Below, one piece after another: positions 53,436-60,528 of a stretch of 64,000 bases of DNA; the stretch's first letter is position 1; each line of letters begins with the position of its first letter. Origin of the DNA: Pulveribacter suum (GTDB lineage Bacteria; Pseudomonadota; Gammaproteobacteria; Burkholderiales; Burkholderiaceae_C). The notes under the pieces were generated by a model. It was not told the DNA's origin. It searched no databases and saw nothing but the letters and a program-made list of their open reading frames with translations. The position numbers were made by a program, and so were the translations under genes. The stretch lies in NCBI RefSeq assembly GCF_003013695.1, contig NZ_CP027792.1:2810501-2874500 (forward strand), read 5' to 3'.

Positions 53436-54223
53436 GGCTGCTGCGGCTCGTCCGCGCCGTGGCGGTGCACCAGGTGCGCCCGCGCCGCGCCTTCGGGCAC
53501 CAGGCCCGCGCCCACGATGGCGTCGATGGCCGCTTCGTCCAGCCGCCCCCACCACAACCCCTCGGGGTAGGAAATCATGAGCGGCCCCAGGTTGCACGGG
53601 TACTGGCAGCTGGTGTGCAGCGGCATGACCGTCCTCTTGAGTTGCGGGTGGCCGCGCAGCCGCGCGCGCAGGTGGTGCCACAGGCTGGCCGCGCCCAGCG
53701 CCGTGCAGCGCGGGCCCATGCAGAGCAGCAGGTGCTGCTGGAAGGCGGGCACCTCCGACCAGGCCTGCGGGTCACTGTGCCAATGCTCGGGCTGGTTTTG
53801 CACGACGTCGGGCAGCGCCGGCGCCTGCGCCAGCTGGTCGGCCAGCAACTCGGCCAGTTGCGGCAGCTCGGCCAGGGCCGGGCCGAACACCACGCGCGGC
53901 AGCGCGTCGGGCTGCGCCTGCCGGTGGCGCCAGCGCTGGGCGACTTTTTCCAGCCAGCGCAAGAGCGCGGCATCGGTCGGGGCGAAGGCCGGCTGCACCA
54001 GGATGTGCTGCGCCTGCGGCATGGCGCGCAGGCACTCGTCCAGCGCCTCGGGCAGGCCGGGGCTAGCGCGGTCCACCCAGGCCAGGGCCACGTGCGCCTG
54101 GGGCAGCAGCTGGCGCAGGCGCTCGCACAGCCGCGTCATCTCGGCAGGCACGGCGCCGCCGTAGCCGCCGCGCCCCAGCACGACGAGCGCCTGCAGCGGC
54201 GCGGGGGTGTCAGGGCATGTCAT
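53420..54223 (-). CDS. CbiX/SirB-like chelatase domain fused to a [2Fe-2S] ferredoxin domain
   Basis: 267 aa. The N-terminal half (LVVLGRGGYGGAVPAEMTRLCERLRQLLPQAHVALAWVDRASPGLPEAL) resembles a single CbiX chelatase half. The C-terminal half has two Cys pairs, CMGPRC and CQYPC, in a thioredoxin-like ferredoxin context (LHTSCQYPCNLGPLMISYPEGLWWGRLDEAAIDAI). It is the last gene of the corrinoid/iron uptake operon, overlapping the ATPase gene by 14 bp. It may bind or reduce the imported metal-tetrapyrrole. Confidence 0.82.
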   Translation of the reverse strand: MTCPDTPAPLQALVVLGRGGYGGAVPAEMTRLCERLRQLLPQAHVALAWVDRASPGLPEALDECLRAMPQAQHILVQPAFAPTDAALLRWLEKVAQRWRHRQAQPDALPRVVFGPALAELPQLAELLADQLAQAPALPDVVQNQPEHWHSDPQAWSEVPAFQQHLLLCMGPRCTALGAASLWHHLRARLRGHPQLKRTVMPLHTSCQYPCNLGPLMISYPEGLWWGRLDEAAIDAIVGAGLVPEGAARAHLVHRHGADEPQQPQTGV

Positions 54224-54995
54224 CGGGCAGGTACTCGATCATGGGCCGGCCGGTGTGGCGGCTGGGCGTGACCAGCGCGCGCACGCCATAGACGCTGGCG
54301 ATGTGCCCGGGCGTGAGCACTTCGGCCGGCGTGCCCTGGGCCGCCAGCCGCCCACCCTGCAGCAGATACAGGCGGTCGCAGTAGTGGGCGGCCAGCTGCA
54401 GCTCGTGCAGCGCGGCCAGCGTGGTCAGGCCCAGGCGGCGCACCAGGTTCATCAGCTCGAACTGGTGGCGCACGTCCAGGTGATTGGTGGGCTCGTCCAG
54501 CAGGAGCAGCGGCGCCTGCTGCGCCAGCGCCCGCGCCATCAGCACGCGCTGGCGCTCGCCGCCCGACAGCGTGGCCAGGCGCCGCCCGGCCAGGTGGGCA
54601 GCGTCCACCTGCGCCAGCGCCTGGGCGGCGATGGCGTAGTCCTCGGCGCTGTCGCGCGCAAAGGCCTTGTGGTGCGGCGTGCGGCCCATCAGCACCACGT
54701 CGCGCACGCAAAGGTCGAATTCAAGCGCGCCCTCCTGCGCCAGCACGGCCATGTGGCGGGCGTTGTCCCGGGCGCTGGCCTGCCACACGTCCCGCCCGCC
54801 GCGCAGCACCCGGCCGGCGCTGGGGCGCAGCGTGCGCCAGATCATGCGCAGCAGCGTGGACTTGCCGCTGCCGTTGGGCCCCAGCAGCCCGACCAGCTCG
54901 CCGGCGCGCACGTGCAGGTGGATGTCCTGCACGATGTGCACGGCCGCGGCCTGCCAGGACAGGCCCTGCGCCTGCAGCAATGCCGGCGCGCTCAC
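54210..54995 (-). CDS. ABC transporter ATPase (FecE/BtuD-like)
   Basis: 261 aa. Walker A GPNGSGKST, Q-loop in AVLAQEG, signature LSGGERQRVLMARALAQ, Walker B LLLLDEPTNHLD, switch His in ALHEL. It energises import of an iron-siderophore or corrinoid with the permease upstream. The GTG start overlaps the permease stop; the long upstream frame is a shadow of the permease gene. Confidence 0.92.
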   Translation of the reverse strand: MSAPALLQAQGLSWQAAAVHIVQDIHLHVRAGELVGLLGPNGSGKSTLLRMIWRTLRPSAGRVLRGGRDVWQASARDNARHMAVLAQEGALEFDLCVRDVVLMGRTPHHKAFARDSAEDYAIAAQALAQVDAAHLAGRRLATLSGGERQRVLMARALAQQAPLLLLDEPTNHLDVRHQFELMNLVRRLGLTTLAALHELQLAAHYCDRLYLLQGGRLAAQGTPAEVLTPGHIASVYGVRALVTPSRHTGRPMIEYLPDDMP

Positions 54996-56095
54996 GCGCC
55001 CAACCCCTGCAGCGCCTGGCGCCGCCACAGCATCCAGACGAAGAACGGCCCGCCCACCAGCGAGGTGATGACGCCCACCGGCAGCTCGGCCGGGGCAAAG
55101 GCGATGCGCGACAGCGCGTCCGCCCAGACCAGGAAGATGGCGCCCACCAGCGCCGCCACCGGCAGCACGCGCCGGTGCTCGCTGCCCACCAGCATGCGCG
55201 TGATGTGCGGCACCACCAGGCCGACGAAGCCGATCGGCCCCGCCAGCGCCACCAGCGTGCCGGTGACCAGCGAAACCAGCACGAACAGCCCGCGGCGCGT
55301 GCGCGTGGTGTCCACGCCCAGGGTGGCGGCCGTGTCCTCGCCGCCCAGCAGGGCGTTGAGCGCGCGCGCCTGCGCCAGCAGCAGCGCCATGCCGGCGGCC
55401 ACCAGGGCGGCGGGCAGGCCCAGCTCGTCCCAGCGCGTGCCGGCCAGGCTGCCCATGGTCCAGGTCAGCACCGAGTTGGCCAGGTCGCGCTGGTCCGACG
55501 TCAGCACCATCAGGCTGGTCAGCCCGCCCAGGCAGTAGGCGATGGCCACGCCGCCCAGGATCAGCCGCGCCGGCGACAGCCGCCCGCCCGCATGCGCCAG
55601 GCCATAGACGGCCACGCAGGCCGCCAGCGCCCCGCCAAAGGCGCCCAGCGGCAGCGCCAGCGTGCCCAAAACCGTGCTCAGAAAAACCGGCGGCCCATAG
55701 GCCAGCACGGCCACCGCGCCCACCGACGCACCGGAAGACACGCCCAGCAGGTACGGGTCGGCCAGCGGGTTGCGCACCATGGCCTGCATGGCCACGCCCA
55801 CCAGCGCCAGGCCGCTGCCGGCCAGCGCCGCCAGCAGCACGCGCGGCAGGCGCACGCGCCAGACGATCTGCTGCTGCGACACGCTCCAGTCGCCGGCGGG
55901 CAGCGCCAGCGCCAGGCGCTGGCCCAGCTCGTGCAGCGTGATGTGCCAGACCTGCATGGGTGCGATGCGCACCGGCCCCAGCGCGATGGCCAGGGTGAGC
56001 GACAGCGCCAGCAGCAGGCCCAGCGCCGCCAGCCACCAGGCCAGGTGGCGGCGCTGGCGGGCAAAGGCCTGCACGATGGCGGCCGCGCTGCTCAT
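54992..56095 (-). CDS. FecCD/BtuC-family ABC permease
   Basis: 367 aa with about ten helices. RVRLPRVLLAALAGSGLALVGVAMQAMVRNPLADPYLLGVSSGASVGAVAV and GPIGFVGLVVPHITRMLVGSEHRRVLP are typical. It forms the transmembrane channel for siderophore or vitamin B12 uptake. The ATG overlaps the binding-protein stop (ATGA). Confidence 0.93.
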   Translation of the reverse strand: MSSAAAIVQAFARQRRHLAWWLAALGLLLALSLTLAIALGPVRIAPMQVWHITLHELGQRLALALPAGDWSVSQQQIVWRVRLPRVLLAALAGSGLALVGVAMQAMVRNPLADPYLLGVSSGASVGAVAVLAYGPPVFLSTVLGTLALPLGAFGGALAACVAVYGLAHAGGRLSPARLILGGVAIAYCLGGLTSLMVLTSDQRDLANSVLTWTMGSLAGTRWDELGLPAALVAAGMALLLAQARALNALLGGEDTAATLGVDTTRTRRGLFVLVSLVTGTLVALAGPIGFVGLVVPHITRMLVGSEHRRVLPVAALVGAIFLVWADALSRIAFAPAELPVGVITSLVGGPFFVWMLWRRQALQGLGA

Positions 56096-57126
56096 GGCGC
56101 GGGCACCCGCTCGGGGTGCAGGGCGCGTGCGATGCGCAGCGTGGCGGCCACGTTGCGCGGGCCGGGCGTGGCCTCGGCAAAGTCCAGCAGCACGAAGCGC
56201 CGCCCGCGCACCGCCTTCAGGTGCGCCAGCTGCGGCTGGGCCAGCAGGAACTGGCGCTTGCCGTCCGCCGCGGGCCGGTCGTTGTCCACGATGACGATCC
56301 AGTCCGGGTCGCGCGCGATCACGTCCTCCCAGTTGCCGCGCGTCCAGCTGCTGGGGATGTCGCCAAACAGGTTGCGCCCGCCGGCGGCTTCGATCATGGC
56401 GTGCGGCATGGCGTAGCGCCCGGCGGTGACGGGCACGTCGGTGCCGCTGTCGAACAGGAACACCAGCGGGCGCGGCGCTACGCTCTGCAGCTGCTGGCGC
56501 AGGGCGTGCAGCTGCGCGGCCTGCGCGTCCACCAGCGCCTGGGCGCGGGCCTCGACGCGGAAGATGCGCCCCAGGGCCAGCAGGTCGGCAAAGGTGTCGT
56601 GCAGCGACACGCGCTCGCGCGGGCCCTGGCGGATGCACGACTCGGTCAGCACGTAGCTGGCGATGCCGAATTCGGCCAGCGCATCGGGCGTGACCTGGCC
56701 GGCGCGAAAGCCGTAGCTCCAGCCGCTGAAGACGAAGTCGGCCTGCGCGCCCAGCAGGGTCTCCAGGTTCATGCCCTGGCTGGACAGGTCGGGCACGCCC
56801 GCCAGCTGCGCCTGCATGGCCGGCGGCAGCCGCGCGGTGTCGCGCACCCCGCCGTAGCCGGCCAGGCGGCCTTCCAGGCCCAGCGCCAGCACCATCTCGA
56901 CGATGTTGATGCCGTGCGCCACGGCGCGCTGGGGCGCGTGCGGGTAGGCCACGGCCTGGCCGCAGACGCTGGCCGTCACGGGCGCGCTGGCGGCGGCGGC
57001 AGCGCTGGCCGCGGGCAGCGGCGCGTCGGCCCCGCGCGAGCAGGCGGCCAGGGCGCAGACGGCCACCAGCGCCAGCCCGGCAAGGCCGGCGCGGCGTTTA
57101 TGGTCAAAAACGGCTCCAGCCCGCAT
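56092..57126 (-). CDS. Periplasmic binding lipoprotein (BtuF/FecB-like)
   Basis: 344 aa with lipobox ALAAC (about 25-29) and a type-III periplasmic binding fold (QRAVAHGINIVEMVLALGLEGRLAGYGGVRDTARLPP; WEDVIARDPDWIVIVDND). The start codon and first residues (MRAGAVFDHK) lie in a dispersed-repeat copy, with no better upstream alternative. The stop of the TonB receptor lies in the same repeat, 21 bp upstream. Ligand is probably cobalamin or a related corrinoid, given the riboswitch-like leader and CbiX domain; ferric siderophore is the alternative. Confidence 0.86.
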   Translation of the reverse strand: MRAGAVFDHKRRAGLAGLALVAVCALAACSRGADAPLPAASAAAAASAPVTASVCGQAVAYPHAPQRAVAHGINIVEMVLALGLEGRLAGYGGVRDTARLPPAMQAQLAGVPDLSSQGMNLETLLGAQADFVFSGWSYGFRAGQVTPDALAEFGIASYVLTESCIRQGPRERVSLHDTFADLLALGRIFRVEARAQALVDAQAAQLHALRQQLQSVAPRPLVFLFDSGTDVPVTAGRYAMPHAMIEAAGGRNLFGDIPSSWTRGNWEDVIARDPDWIVIVDNDRPAADGKRQFLLAQPQLAHLKAVRGRRFVLLDFAEATPGPRNVAATLRIARALHPERVPAP

Positions 57127-57155
57127 GCAGCAAGCGCCAGCAGCTATCAAAACAG
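57097..57155 (+). repeat. Dispersed two-dyad repeat, copy 11 (forms a gene junction)
   Basis: GGTCAAAAACGGCTCCAGCC, CGCATGCAGCAAGCGCCAGC, AGCTATCAAAACAG. It contains both the stop codon of the receptor gene (57147-57149) and the start codon of the binding-protein gene (57124-57126). Confidence 0.85.
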
Positions 57156-59303
57156 GAACTGCGCCGACAGATCGACGCGCCGCCCGTCGCCCAGCAGGGC
57201 CTGCGTGCCCGAGACGGCCGAGTAGGTGTAGAGCCGATCGGCCAGGTTGCGCAGCGTCAGGCGCAGCGTGGTGCCGGCGCGCGGCTGCCAGGCCAGCGCG
57301 GCGTCCCACACGGCGTAGCCGCCGGTGCGAAACAGGTTGGCGTTGTCGGCAAAGCGCTCGCCCACCGCCCGCACGCCCAGCGACGCCTGCCAGGCGCCCG
57401 CGCCGCTGGCGGCGTTGTAGTGCCCCCACAGGTTGGCGCTGTGGCGCGGCACGTTGGACGGGCGGTTGCCGCTGCGGTCGGCGCCGCCGGCCTCGATCAG
57501 TTCGCCAAAGCGCGCGTCGGTGTAGGCGTAGTTGGCCTCCACCCGCCACTGGGCGTGCGGGCGCAGCACGGCCGACCACTCCAGCCCCTGCGAGTGCTGC
57601 CTGCCGCCCTGCACCGACAGCGAGGGCACGGCCGGGTCGCGGGTGATGATGTCCTTCTTCTCGATGCGGTACAGCGCCGCCGTCCACTCGCCCAGGCCTT
57701 GGGCCAAGGTCTGCTTGATGCCGACTTCGGCCTGGCGCGCGCGGGTCAGCTGGAAGTCGCGGTTGGCCAGGTTCAGCGTCAGGATGTTGGTCACCGGGTC
57801 GTGCCCCTGCGAGGCCTGGGCATAGACGTGGGTGCCCGAGCCCAGCTTCCAGGTCGCGCCCAGGCGCCAGGCCGTGCCGGCCAGGGTCTTGTCGAACGGC
57901 GTGCCGCTGACCCGCTCGCGCCGCTGCATGTCGGTCACGTCGCGGCGCAGGCCGGCCAGCAGCGTGAAACGCTCGCCCAGCCTCCAGGCGTCTTCGACGT
58001 ACAGGTCGTGCGTGGTGGCCTCGGTGCTGTAGCGCGTGAGCGTCGCATCCAGGCTGGCCCACTGGCCGCGCTGCGGATCGAAGGCGGAGACCACCGTGTC
58101 CGTGCCCGCCGGGTCGGGCCGGTAGGGGGTGTTGCTGTCGTGGGAGAAGCGGGCGCGCGAGGCCTCCCAGCCCAGCACCAGGCTGTGGGCGCCGGCGGCC
58201 AGCGCGGCCTCCAGCCGGTTGCCGCTTTGGCGCAGGTCGTGGCCGATCTCCAGGTAGTCCGAACGAGTGACGCTCTGGCTGGCCGGCTCGTAGCGGTAGG
58301 CCTCGATGTTCTTCCAATGCCGGTCGGCGCTGAAGTGGTAGGCCTCATCACGCAGCGTGAGCTGGTCGCTGACCTGCCAGCTGGCGCGCGCGCGCACGCG
58401 CTTGTCGCGGATGGTGATGGTGCTGTCGTCGCTGTTGAAGTTGCTGCGGCGCAGCTCGGGCACGATGGCCCCGTCCAGGGCGGGGGTGCCGAAGTAGCGC
58501 TCGGGCTTTTGGTCGCTCACGTCGGCCAGCAGCTCCAGGCGCACGCGGGCTTCGGGCTGCCAGCGCAGCGTGCTCATCAGCTTGCCGCCGCTGGCGCGGC
58601 CCAGGTCGCGCTCGCCGCTGGTGGTGTGGCCGTAGGCGTCCAGGCGGTAGCTGAGCGTCTCGCCCAAGGGGCCGGCGGCGCCCAGCCCCAGGCGCGCGCT
58701 GCCGTGCGAGCCGGCGCCGACCAGCGCCTCGCGCACCACCTCGCGGCTGGGCTGCTTGCGCACCACGTTCACCGTGCCGCCCACGGTGCCGGAGCCATAC
58801 AGGATGGAGGCCGGCCCGCGCAGCACCTCCACGCGCTCATAGCCCCAGCCGTCGGCCGGGTACGGCGTGGTGCTGGAGGCCACCGACAGGCGCACGCCGT
58901 CTTCGGCAATGCCCACCGAGTTGGTGCCGGTGAAGCCGCGCGCGGAAAACGACAGGCTGCTGTAGCCCGAGGCGGACAGCGGCGTCATGCCCACGGTGCG
59001 CCCCACGATGTCGGCCATGCGCGTGTCGCCGCGCTGCTGCCAGGTTTCGCTGTCCACCACGTCCAGGCTGGCGGGCAGCTCCTCGGTGGCAAGGCCGGTA
59101 CGGCTGCCCGACAGGGAGGGCTGGCGCAGACCCAGGCCGCCGTGCGGCGCGGCGGTGCTGGTGACGGCGGGCAGCGCCGGCGGCTCGGCCGTCTGTGCAC
59201 CGGCGGCGGCAGGAGCCAGCAGGCCGGCCAGGCAGGCGGCCGTGGCGATGGGGGAGAGCGCGGCGCGGCCGTGGCGGGCGCGGGCGGGCAGGAGGCGGTT
59301 CAT
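57147..59303 (-). CDS. TonB-dependent outer-membrane receptor
   Basis: 718 aa: signal peptide (MNRLLPARARHGRAALSPIATAACLAGLLAPAAAGA), plug domain (ELPASLDVVDSETWQQRGDTRMADIVGRTVG to YERVEVLRGPASILYGSGTVGGTVNVVRKQPS), then a 22-strand barrel ending LSAQFLF with terminal Phe. No extra N-terminal signalling domain. The barrel resembles siderophore receptors, while the leader and operon favour corrinoids. First gene of the uptake operon; start MNRLL fixed by the signal peptide. Confidence 0.9.
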   Translation of the reverse strand: MNRLLPARARHGRAALSPIATAACLAGLLAPAAAGAQTAEPPALPAVTSTAAPHGGLGLRQPSLSGSRTGLATEELPASLDVVDSETWQQRGDTRMADIVGRTVGMTPLSASGYSSLSFSARGFTGTNSVGIAEDGVRLSVASSTTPYPADGWGYERVEVLRGPASILYGSGTVGGTVNVVRKQPSREVVREALVGAGSHGSARLGLGAAGPLGETLSYRLDAYGHTTSGERDLGRASGGKLMSTLRWQPEARVRLELLADVSDQKPERYFGTPALDGAIVPELRRSNFNSDDSTITIRDKRVRARASWQVSDQLTLRDEAYHFSADRHWKNIEAYRYEPASQSVTRSDYLEIGHDLRQSGNRLEAALAAGAHSLVLGWEASRARFSHDSNTPYRPDPAGTDTVVSAFDPQRGQWASLDATLTRYSTEATTHDLYVEDAWRLGERFTLLAGLRRDVTDMQRRERVSGTPFDKTLAGTAWRLGATWKLGSGTHVYAQASQGHDPVTNILTLNLANRDFQLTRARQAEVGIKQTLAQGLGEWTAALYRIEKKDIITRDPAVPSLSVQGGRQHSQGLEWSAVLRPHAQWRVEANYAYTDARFGELIEAGGADRSGNRPSNVPRHSANLWGHYNAASGAGAWQASLGVRAVGERFADNANLFRTGGYAVWDAALAWQPRAGTTLRLTLRNLADRLYTYSAVSGTQALLGDGRRVDLSAQFLF

Positions 59304-59811
59304 GGCAATCACACGAAAAGCGGACCGCCTGCCTGAGCGATGGGCCGCCCTTTCGGCCTGCTGCCCCCTTCTGGCTGGGCAGCCGCGCGCGAAAGCGCCG
59401 CCATCACTGCACCCCGCAGCCGGTCGTTGCGCAAGCCGTGCGCCTCCGTCTGGCAGGCCAGAACGAGGCGGCACGGCGCCCAACAGGCCGGTATCCGGGC
59501 TGGCAGGTGGCCGGTGGCGTGCGCCGGTGTGAAGGGCAGGCGCGCCGCGGCCGTCCGCTTCGCCTTCCCGGCGCCGCCGCGCACCTGCTGCTGTGCAGGC
59601 CACGTAGGACGCCAGTGGCCGATCCGCAAGCGCTGCGCCGGCCTGCGGGCCGGTGAACGCATGGGATCTGAAGTGAAGCGGTTTTTCTCTGCTTACCGTT
59701 GCGGGGGCAGCCAGGGCTTTGCACCCTGTTCCCGTTGAACCCGGCATGAACTGCCAGGCACCTGTTGCAAGGCTGGCGAGTGTACAGGCAGGCCCGGCGC
59801 AGGCGGGGCGG
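59304..59811. other. 508-bp non-coding region upstream of the TonB receptor
   Basis: Holds the riboswitch-like segment. The flanks (59304-59454 and 59611-59811) contain no ORF with coding character and no clear promoter or terminator that I could identify. The right end is the 3' flank of the bcsS gene. Confidence 0.6.
59455..59610 (-). promoter_or_regulatory. Candidate cobalamin riboswitch with B12 box
   Basis: On the minus strand AGCCCGGATACCGGCC (59486-59501) fits the B12-box consensus AGYCMGGAGACCKGCC at all but one position. Upstream pieces GGTGC (59581-59585), GCCGGGAAGGCG and ACGCCACCGG resemble aptamer blocks, but the canonical AAAGGGAA and CCCGCAACTG boxes are not recognisable. It precedes the TonB receptor by about 180 nt. 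A structural model is needed to confirm the class. Confidence 0.55.
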
Positions 59812-60528
59812 CTAGAACGTCCAGCTCAGGTCCACGCCCACGTAGGGCGAGCTGCTCTCGCCGCGCATCTGGCGCACGCCGGCCTTGAAGGCCCAGCGCG
59901 CCGGGCCGGCCGGCACGCCGGTCAGCACCACGCCAGTCTGGCGCGCGCGGTAGGAATCGTCGCCGTGGCGCGCATGCTCCAGCCCCCACTGCAGGCCCCC
60001 TTGCGACCCATGCAGCAGCCGCGCGCGCGCCCACCAGGCGTTGCCCAGCGGGGTGTAGCTCATACCGGCGTTGGCACCCCACTCGGGGCTGAACTGCCAG
60101 TTCAGGTCGCTGCTGACCTTGGGCCGCAGGTGAAAGCCGCTGACGGCGCTGCCCGGGTCGGAGGGCGACAGGTGCGTGTCGCGCGCCATCAGGTTGAGAA
60201 AAACCGAGCCGGTGAATGGCGCCTGGCCGAACAGGTAGCCCACGCCCGCCTCCAGCCCCACGCTGCGGCCGCGGTAGCGCTGGCCGCTGGCCCAGTAGGT
60301 GTAGCTGGCGCGGTCCAGCCACAGCCGCGTGGCCCAGCCGTTCTGCAGCTGCTCGTGCTCCAGCGAGGCGATGCGCCCCACGTACAGGTAGCTGGCGCCG
60401 CGCGAGGCCTCGGCCCCGGACAGCCACAGGCCGTCTGCCAGCGCCGGCAGCGGCAGCGCGGCGGCGGCGGCCAGGCACAGCCCCAGCGGCAGCGCCAGGT
60501 TCACGCGGTAAGGATGGCGGGCGGGCAT
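59812..60528 (-). CDS. bcsS: Cellulose biosynthesis protein BcsS-like outer-membrane protein
   Basis: 238 aa: signal peptide ending ALA, then repeated beta-strand segments (DGLWLSGAEASRGASYLYVG; GLEAGVGYLFGQAPFTGSVFLNLM; WALKAG-like strands) ending VGVDLSWTF with C-terminal Phe, typical of a small outer-membrane barrel. It resembles BcsS, a partner of some cellulose/exopolysaccharide synthases. It overlaps the synthase gene by 28 bp, supporting a joint role. Confidence 0.72.
   Translation of the reverse strand: MPARHPYRVNLALPLGLCLAAAAALPLPALADGLWLSGAEASRGASYLYVGRIASLEHEQLQNGWATRLWLDRASYTYWASGQRYRGRSVGLEAGVGYLFGQAPFTGSVFLNLMARDTHLSPSDPGSAVSGFHLRPKVSSDLNWQFSPEWGANAGMSYTPLGNAWWARARLLHGSQGGLQWGLEHARHGDDSYRARQTGVVLTGVPAGPARWAFKAGVRQMRGESSSPYVGVDLSWTF

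Noticed and set aside
57147..59747. N-terminal extension of the TonB receptor to 866 aa
   Set aside because: It would run through the riboswitch-like leader; a normal signal peptide begins at 59303.
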